Positions 58,852 to 64,000 of a stretch of 64,000 bases of DNA are shown one piece after another. The translations under genes and the position numbers were made by a program. Under the pieces are notes generated by a model, which was given only the letters and a program-made list of their open reading frames with translations, did no database searches and was not told where the DNA came from. Source of the stretch: Streptomyces violaceoruber. GTDB lineage: Bacteria > Actinomycetota > Actinomycetes > Streptomycetales > Streptomycetaceae. The stretch lies in NCBI RefSeq assembly GCF_033406955.1, contig NZ_CP137734.1:5952001-6016000 (forward strand). Reading direction: 5' to 3'. Position 1 is the stretch's first letter, and each line of letters begins with the position of its first letter.

Positions 58852-59591
58852 AAGCCGCGCCCGCCGACCAGATCCGACTCCTCGACGTCCAGGGCCTCGA
58901 CACGCGGCTCCAGCAGCTCGCGCACAAGCGCCGGTCCCTGCCCGAGCACGCCGAGATCGAGTCGCTGACCAAGGACCACACCCAGCTGCGCGACCTGCTC
59001 GTGGCCGCGCAGACCGAGGAGAGCGACTGCGCCCGCGAGCAGACCAAGGCCGAGCAGGACGTGGACCAGGTGCGCCAGCGCGCCGGCCGCGACCAGCAGC
59101 GCCTGGACTCCGGTGCCGTCACCTCCCCGAAGGACCTGGAGAACCTCCAGCGCGAGATCGCCTCCCTCGCCAAGCGCCAGGGCGACCTCGAGGACGTCGT
59201 CCTGGAGGTGATGGAGCGCCGCGAGTCCGCGCAGGAGCGGGTCGCCGAGCTGACCGAACGGGTCGGCGCGGTCCAGGGCAAGATCGACGACGCCACCGCG
59301 CGCCGGGACGCTGCCGTCGAGGAGCTGGACGCCGAGATCACCTCGGTGACCAAGGAGCGCGAGGTCGTCGCGGGCTCCGTCCCGGACGACCTGCTGACGC
59401 TCTACGGCAAGCTGCGCGAGCAGCAGGGCGGCGTCGGCGCGGCCAAGCTGTACCAGCGCAGCTGCCAGGGATGCCGCCAGGAGCTGGCCATCACCGAGCT
59501 GAGCGAGATCCGCTCCGCGGCCCCCGACACGGTCGTACGCTGCGAGAACTGCCGACGCATCCTGGTGCGCACGGCCGACTCCGGGCTGTAG
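58848..59591 (+). CDS. C4-type zinc ribbon, coiled-coil protein with a CTG start
   Basis: 247 residues. In frame there is no ATG, GTG or TTG between the TAG at 58827 and residue 52, yet the N-terminal coiled coil (IRLLDVQGLDTRLQQLAHKR) is clearly coding. The only plausible start is CTG 58848 in CTGA overlapping the Nif3 stop, with GGGAG seven bases upstream. The protein is mostly coiled coil, ending with a zinc ribbon: CQGC near residue 205 and CENC near 233. Such proteins are conserved in actinobacteria next to Nif3 and RNase HI; role unknown. Confidence 0.85.
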   Translation: MKAAPADQIRLLDVQGLDTRLQQLAHKRRSLPEHAEIESLTKDHTQLRDLLVAAQTEESDCAREQTKAEQDVDQVRQRAGRDQQRLDSGAVTSPKDLENLQREIASLAKRQGDLEDVVLEVMERRESAQERVAELTERVGAVQGKIDDATARRDAAVEELDAEITSVTKEREVVAGSVPDDLLTLYGKLREQQGGVGAAKLYQRSCQGCRQELAITELSEIRSAAPDTVVRCENCRRILVRTADSGL

Positions 59592-59602
59592 GCGGCGGTC
59601 CG

Positions 59603-61186
59603 GTGGCTGACCAGGCGCCCCGCCCCGCGCGGGAGTTCGTCGTCGAGGCCGACGGCGGGTCGCGGGGCAACCCGGGGCCCGCGGGCTACGGCGCGGTGGT
59701 CCTCGACCCGGTGACGGGGGAGGCCCTGGTGGAGGCCGCCGAGTACCTCGGCGTCGTCACGAACAACGTGGCCGAGTACCGGGGCCTGCTGGCCGGCCTG
59801 CACGCGGCCGCGGAACTGGACCCGGACGCCACGGTGCACGTCCGCATGGACTCCAAGCTCGTCGTCGAGCAGATGTCGGGGCGCTGGAAGATCAAGCACC
59901 CCGACATGAAGCCGCTGGCGGCCGAGGCGGCCCGCGTCTTCCCGCCCGGCCGCGTGACGTACGAGTGGATCCCCCGCGCGAGCAACAAGCACGCCGACCG
60001 CCTGGCCAACGAGGCGATGGACGCGGGTGCGCGCGGCGAAGCGTGGTCCCCGTCCGACTCGACGGCGGAACTGGACGCGGCCGCCGCCGACCGCGCCGCA
60101 CCCGCCGGTCGTACGGCCGGATCCCGCCGGACCGGGGCCGCGTCGGCCGTCGCTCCCGCCGGGACCGAAGGCGGCGACGGCGGGGAGCCCGCCCCGGACG
60201 GGGGCGGAGCGGCGGCGGGCGAGCCCCTCGCGCGGGCGGGCCGGGACCGCGTCGACGCCGCGTCGCTCGGTGCGGGGACGCGCGCCGCTACCGGTACCGG
60301 CGCATCCGCCACCGGCACTTCCGGCGCCGGGGCACCCGCCACCGGTGCTCCCGGTGCCGGCGCATCCGCCACCGGCACTTCCGGTACCGGCGCATCCGCC
60401 ACCGGCACTTCCGGCGCCGGGGCACCCGCCACCGGTGCTCCCGGTACCGGCGCACCCGCCACCGGTGCTCCCGGCCTCGGTGTCGCCGCCGAGACCTCGG
60501 GCGAGGCCGACGTGCGGGCCGCGAAGGTCGTGGCCTCGCCCGGCTGGGGGCCGCCCGACATGGGCGCCCCCGCGACCTTCGTCCTCCTGCGGCACGGGGA
60601 GACGCCGCTCACCCCGCAGAAGCGGTTCTCCGGGAGCGGCGGCAGCGATCCGTCCCTGTCGCCCGTCGGCCGGGAACAGGCCGAGAGGGTCGCCGCGAGC
60701 CTCGCCCGGCGCGGCACGATCGAGGCGGTCGTCGCCTCGCCCCTGGCCCGCACCCGCGAGACCGCAGGCATCGTCGCCGCCCGCCTGGGCCTGGAGGTGG
60801 CCATCGAGGAGGGGCTGCGGGAGACCGACTTCGGCGCGTGGGAGGGGCTCACCTTCGGCGAGGTGCGCGAGCGCCACCCCGCCGACCTGGACGCCTGGCT
60901 GGCCTCCCCGGACGCGGAGCCGACCGGCGGCGGCGAGAGCTTCGCGGCCACCGGCACCCGGATCGCCGCCACCCGCGACAGGCTCGTCGCGGCGTACGCG
61001 GGCCGCACCGTGCTGCTGGTCTCCCACGTGACGCCGATCAAGACGTTCGTGCGCCTCGCCCTGGGCGCCCCGCCCGAGTCGCTGTTCCGGATGGAACTCT
61101 CGGCGGCGTCGCTGTCGGCGGTGGCGTACTACGCGGACGGCGGTGCCAGCGTGCGCCTGTTCAACGAGACGTCCCACCTGCGCTGA
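59603..61186 (+). CDS. Bifunctional RNase HI / acid phosphatase (SCO2299/Rv2228c type)
   Basis: 527 residues from GTG 59603. RNase HI half: Asp17 (VEADGGSRGNPG), Glu59 (NNVAEYRG), Asp83 (RMDSKLVVEQ), Asp132 (KHADRLANEAM). A long Ala/Gly/Thr/Pro linker (about 150-300) follows. The phosphatase half has RHG at 330-332 (LLRHGET) and SHVTPIK. S. coelicolor SCO2299 and M. tuberculosis Rv2228c have the same order and have been shown to combine RNase H with phosphatase activity. It follows the zinc-ribbon gene and overlaps the facing aldolase gene by 26 bp. Confidence 0.95.
   Translation: MADQAPRPAREFVVEADGGSRGNPGPAGYGAVVLDPVTGEALVEAAEYLGVVTNNVAEYRGLLAGLHAAAELDPDATVHVRMDSKLVVEQMSGRWKIKHPDMKPLAAEAARVFPPGRVTYEWIPRASNKHADRLANEAMDAGARGEAWSPSDSTAELDAAAADRAAPAGRTAGSRRTGAASAVAPAGTEGGDGGEPAPDGGGAAAGEPLARAGRDRVDAASLGAGTRAATGTGASATGTSGAGAPATGAPGAGASATGTSGTGASATGTSGAGAPATGAPGTGAPATGAPGLGVAAETSGEADVRAAKVVASPGWGPPDMGAPATFVLLRHGETPLTPQKRFSGSGGSDPSLSPVGREQAERVAASLARRGTIEAVVASPLARTRETAGIVAARLGLEVAIEEGLRETDFGAWEGLTFGEVRERHPADLDAWLASPDAEPTGGGESFAATGTRIAATRDRLVAAYAGRTVLLVSHVTPIKTFVRLALGAPPESLFRMELSAASLSAVAYYADGGASVRLFNETSHLR
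60301..60480 (+). repeat. Six tandem 30-bp units in the RNase HI-phosphatase linker
   Basis: Six 30-bp units in the order A-B-A-A-B-B', coding for GASATGTSGA-like and GAPATGAPGA-like decapeptides. Always in frame. It lengthens the flexible linker between the two enzyme domains and should vary between strains. Confidence 0.85.
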
Positions 61187-61820
61187 GCGCGGCCGCCTCC
61201 CGGGCCAGCGCCTCCACGCGCGCCCAGTCCCGCCCGGCGATCGCGTCCTTGGGCAGCATCCAACTGCCCCCCACGCAGCCGACGTTGGGCAGGGCCAGGT
61301 ACTCCGGCGCGGAGGCCGGGGTGATGCCGCCGGTCGGGCAGAAGCGCGCCTGCGGCAACGGCGCGGCGAGCGCCTTGAGGTAGGCGGTGCCGCCCGCCGC
61401 CTCGGCCGGGAAGAACTTCATCTCGCGCACCCCGCGCTCCAGCAGCGCCACCACCTCCGAGGCGGTCGACACCCCCGGCAGGAACGGCACCCCGGACCCG
61501 CGCATGGCCTCCACCAGCGTGTCCGTCCACCCCGGGCTGACCAGGAACCGCGCCCCGGCCGCCACGACCTCACCGACCTGTTCCGCCGTGACGACGGTGC
61601 CCGCGCCGACCACCGCGTCCGGCACCTCACCGGCGATGGCCCGGATCGCGTCGAGGGCGACCGGCGTCCGCAGCGTCACCTCGATCGCGGGCAGCCCGCC
61701 GGCGACGAGCGCCCTGGCGAGCGGCACGGCGTCGGCGAGGTCGTCGACGACCACGACGGGCACGACGGGGGCGAGATCCAGCACCGAAGCGGCGGGGGAG
61801 GAGGGCAGCGGAGAACTCAT
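61161..61820 (-). CDS. eda: 2-keto-3-deoxy-6-phosphogluconate / 4-hydroxy-2-oxoglutarate aldolase
   Basis: 219 residues from ATG 61820. Class I aldolase barrel with Schiff-base Lys135 (REMKFFPAEAAGG), Glu47 (AIEVTLRT) and phosphate-binding FCPTGGITPASAPEYLAL. It cleaves KDPG to pyruvate and glyceraldehyde-3-phosphate, or hydroxy-oxoglutarate to pyruvate and glyoxylate. The Entner-Doudoroff dehydratase is not adjacent. Its end overlaps the RNase HI gene by 26 bp in opposite direction. Confidence 0.92.
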   Translation of the reverse strand: MSSPLPSSPAASVLDLAPVVPVVVVDDLADAVPLARALVAGGLPAIEVTLRTPVALDAIRAIAGEVPDAVVGAGTVVTAEQVGEVVAAGARFLVSPGWTDTLVEAMRGSGVPFLPGVSTASEVVALLERGVREMKFFPAEAAGGTAYLKALAAPLPQARFCPTGGITPASAPEYLALPNVGCVGGSWMLPKDAIAGRDWARVEALAREAAALSAGGTSR

Positions 61821-61893
61821 GCCCTCATCGTGCCGCCGAAACGCACTCCCTGCAATCGCCGTTGCAGCAGACGCAACGACTGCGGGCGACGGT

Positions 61894-62676
61894 TCAGTGG
61901 ACCTCGTGCACGAGCACGTCCAGCGACCACGGCCGCCCGCCCTTCGCGGGCGCCTCCGCCTCCACCTCGTACCCCAGGTCCCGCAGCGCCTCCACCAGTT
62001 CCGCCGGTCCCTCGGGCGCGGTCCCGGTCGCCAGCAGACTCCGGACGATCCGCCCCTTGGTCGCCTTGTTGAAGTGGCTGACCACCTTCCGGGTCGGCGC
62101 GTGCAGCACCCGCACGGTCGCCGTCCGCGCGGCGACCTCGCCCTTCGGCTTCCACGGCGCCGCGTACGCCGCCGACCGCAGGTCGAGCACCAGCCCGTCC
62201 CCGGCCGCCTCCGGCAGCACCTCGGCCATCGGCGCCCGCCAGTGCGCGCCCAGCGCCCCCAGGCCGGGCAGCTTCACGCCCATCGAGCACCGGTAGGACG
62301 GAATCCGGTCGGTCATCCGCACGGCACCCCACAGTCCCGAGAACACCAGCAGCGACCTGGCCGCCCGCCGCTTGGCGGCGGCGTCCAGCGAGGCCAGGTC
62401 CAGCGCGTCGTACAGCACACCGGTGTAGATCTCCCCGGCCGGACGCGCACCCGCCGTCAGCAGCTCCGTGTTCTTGGCGACCTCGCCGCGCAGCCCCTCG
62501 CTCAGCCCGAGCACCTCGCGCGCCTTCTCCTCGTCACCGGCGCACAGCTCGACCAGCTCGCCGAGGACGGCCTCCCGGGCCGCGGTGAGCCCCGGCAGGG
62601 ACAGCGACCCGGTCTTCAGCGGGGCGCCCCGGCCGGACGCGGCCTTCCCCTCGGACGGCGGCAGCAGGACAAGCAC
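61894..62676 (-). CDS. yaaA: YaaA-family peroxide stress protein
   Basis: 260 residues from GTG 62676, with GAAGGAG five bases upstream. The family start LLPPSEGKA is present, followed by GLWGAVRMTDRIPSYRCSMG and VVSHFNKATKGR. E. coli YaaA lowers free iron under peroxide stress and binds DNA. The match covers the whole length. It is the last of the conserved block and divergent spacing suggests its own promoter. Confidence 0.93.
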   Translation of the reverse strand: MLVLLPPSEGKAASGRGAPLKTGSLSLPGLTAAREAVLGELVELCAGDEEKAREVLGLSEGLRGEVAKNTELLTAGARPAGEIYTGVLYDALDLASLDAAAKRRAARSLLVFSGLWGAVRMTDRIPSYRCSMGVKLPGLGALGAHWRAPMAEVLPEAAGDGLVLDLRSAAYAAPWKPKGEVAARTATVRVLHAPTRKVVSHFNKATKGRIVRSLLATGTAPEGPAELVEALRDLGYEVEAEAPAKGGRPWSLDVLVHEVH

Positions 62677-62715
62677 ACGTACTCCTTCACATCGAGCTGA
62701 CTCCCCAGCCCCCGG

Positions 62716-63330
62716 TCAGGGTACGGCGTGCCCCTCCCGTGCCAGCTCGACGGCCCGGACGAACGCCCCCGGATCGTCCGCGTGGCACCGCACCACGCGC
62801 ACCTCGCGCCGGCGCCCGAAGAAGGAGAGGTGGGCGACGGGCTCGGTGAGTTCGACGGTGACGGAGGTCTGGGACCCCACGGCGAGATCGAGCTCCCCGT
62901 CCGCAGGGGTGTGCGTCGTGCGCAGCTCGCGCCGGACGGACGCGATCCGCTCCAGCGGTATCCGCACGTCGACGTGGAGGGCCCGGCGGACGCGCAGCGT
63001 CCCGGCGGCCGCGTCCAGGACATGCGGCCGGACCACGGACGCGGCGTGCAGCCCGACCACCATCACGACGGTGTACACGTCCAGCACCAGCACCACATGG
63101 TGTGCGGCGGGCCAGTCCCGCAGCAGCACGGACATCGTCACCGACTCGACGACGCACACGAACGCGAGCCCGAACATCATCGCGCCCTGCCCCCGCGCGT
63201 ACCCGAAGGCCGCCCCGCCGGCCGCCGAGTCGTGCGTACGCCGGGCCGCCCACAGCCACAGACTCGCCCACAGCCGCAGCTCGTGCCGGGCGAGCCGGTA
63301 CGGAAACGCGGCGGGACCGGTGGCTCTCAC
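62716..63330 (-). CDS. Membrane protein with PH-like C-terminal half
   Basis: 204 residues; GTG 63330 overlaps the MerR gene stop (GTGA). Two hydrophobic segments (about 50-70 and 78-97) are followed by a beta-rich part with IPLERIASVRRELRTT and VRVVRCHADDPGAFVRAVEL, like bacterial PH or DUF304-type domains. It is co-transcribed with the MerR regulator and could be its target. Function unknown. Confidence 0.7.
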   Translation of the reverse strand: MRATGPAAFPYRLARHELRLWASLWLWAARRTHDSAAGGAAFGYARGQGAMMFGLAFVCVVESVTMSVLLRDWPAAHHVVLVLDVYTVVMVVGLHAASVVRPHVLDAAAGTLRVRRALHVDVRIPLERIASVRRELRTTHTPADGELDLAVGSQTSVTVELTEPVAHLSFFGRRREVRVVRCHADDPGAFVRAVELAREGHAVP

Positions 63331-64000
63331 GACCGCCGTCCCCGGGCGGCGATCTCCATGGCCCGCCGGACCGCCTCCGCCTGGGCCGGCGCGAAGTCGG
63401 CGTACAGGGCGCGCAGCAGGCCGTGGCCGGGGTCGAGGTCGAAACCCTCCTCGGGCAGCAGCTCCGCGGGCATGCAGTCGGCGAGTACGCGGGCCGCCTC
63501 CGCCACCCGGGGGTCGTCGGCGCCGGCGTCGGCCAGTTCGTCGAGCAGCTCATAGGTACGCCGGGCCCGTGCCGCCGCCTCCGGCGAGCCCAGGGCCCCG
63601 CGCATCGCGGCCAGCAGCCCCGCCCGCTCCTCCGGGGCGACGGTGCTCTCCAGCAGCACCAGCATCTCCCGGTCCCGCAGGGCCATCGGCGAGCCGGACA
63701 CGTCCCCGATCCCGGCGAACAGTTCGGCCAGCTCGGGCGAGACCGGCCCCTCGGGCGGCACCCCGCCCTCCGTCCCCAGCAGCGCGCGCAACCGCGTCCG
63801 GCGCTCCCGGATCGCCGCCTCCTGCCGTGCGAGATCCGAGTCCAGCTCCTCCAGCACCTCGGCGAGGTCCTTCCCGGCGTCGTCCGCCAGTACGTCCCGC
63901 ACCTCCGCCAGGCCGAGCCCCAACTCGGTCAGCCGCCTGATCCTGGCCAGCACGACGACGTGCCGCAACGTGTACGTCCGATACCCGTTGGCCAGCCGCT
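63327..64000 (-). CDS. MerR-family transcriptional regulator, N-terminus beyond the window
   Basis: The frame is open to the right edge; about 223 residues are visible. It begins with the end of the MerR helix-turn-helix (RLANGYRTYTLRHVVVLARIRRLTELGLGLAEVRDVL, quoted here over several helices), then a coiled coil (DLARQEAAIRERRTRLRALL) and a long C-terminal ligand region with TipAS-like helices. The first ~20 residues are missing. Inducer unknown. Confidence 0.85.
   Translation of the reverse strand, partial: RLANGYRTYTLRHVVVLARIRRLTELGLGLAEVRDVLADDAGKDLAEVLEELDSDLARQEAAIRERRTRLRALLGTEGGVPPEGPVSPELAELFAGIGDVSGSPMALRDREMLVLLESTVAPEERAGLLAAMRGALGSPEAAARARRTYELLDELADAGADDPRVAEAARVLADCMPAELLPEEGFDLDPGHGLLRALYADFAPAQAEAVRRAMEIAARGRRS

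Overview
The window looks like chromosomal DNA of a Streptomyces species. GC is very high with strong third-position bias, GTG, TTG and even CTG starts are common, and 4-base stop/start overlaps are frequent. The right-hand block (Nif3-like, C4 zinc ribbon, RNase HI/acid phosphatase fusion, KDPG-type aldolase, YaaA) and a five-gene operon containing a member of the family I remember as SCO2322 match, from memory, the SCO2297-SCO2325 neighbourhood of S. coelicolor. No rRNA, tRNA or CRISPR array was seen.

Layout. 1-9.5 kb: end of a HAD hydrolase, a peptidoglycan-binding membrane protein, a drug-efflux-type MFS protein fused to a winged-helix-like tail, two acetyltransferases, a pair of paralogous small proteins, a DUF1992-type protein, a small FHA protein, and an MFS/GNAT/O-methyltransferase operon. 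9.9-17.5 kb: a GT87-PAP2 fusion facing a polytopic membrane protein, a hydrolase/MarR divergent pair with a clear operator, an isochorismatase-fold/GlxA-type divergent pair, and a VanX-type dipeptidase. 17.5-31.4 kb: an island bounded by two 930-bp direct repeats. The right copy carries a complete toxin-antitoxin pair and a secreted transglycosylase-like gene. The left copy is an internal fragment with a headless antitoxin and a headless transglycosylase. Between them lie a broken GntR gene, a large secreted DNRLRE/LamG protein, a 2330-residue RHS/YD-repeat protein ending in a Hint domain and a short C-terminal toxin module, and a lower-GC probable immunity gene.

31.6-37.6 kb: an ECF-type transporter operon (S component, fused ATPases, EcfT, two secreted or anchored proteins) headed by a clear cobalamin riboswitch, so its cargo is probably cobalamin or cobalt. 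One anchored protein has an alpha/alpha-toroid like that of animal cobalamin carriers. 37.6-45.6 kb: a small kinase, a KstR-like TetR regulator, and a glycosyltransferase-methyltransferase-toroid operon whose promoter carries a match to the KstR operator. Then come small membrane proteins, an amidase and a methyltransferase. 45.6-51 kb: a TnpB-related gene lacking the zinc ribbon, two DHA2 efflux-type genes (one with a C-terminal carboxypeptidase-regulatory-like domain) and a triple 112-bp tandem repeat.

51.4-55.1 kb: an ABC exporter followed by a NarL-type two-component system. 55.2-64 kb: a MaoC-like hydratase, a 55-residue small protein, a hypothetical protein, the conserved Nif3-to-YaaA block, and the end of a MerR regulator gene that runs off the window.

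The most unusual items are the repeat-flanked polymorphic-toxin island, the B12-riboswitch operon with an intrinsic-factor-like protein, the KstR-site operon, the zinc-ribbon-less TnpB relative, and the CTG-started zinc-ribbon gene.
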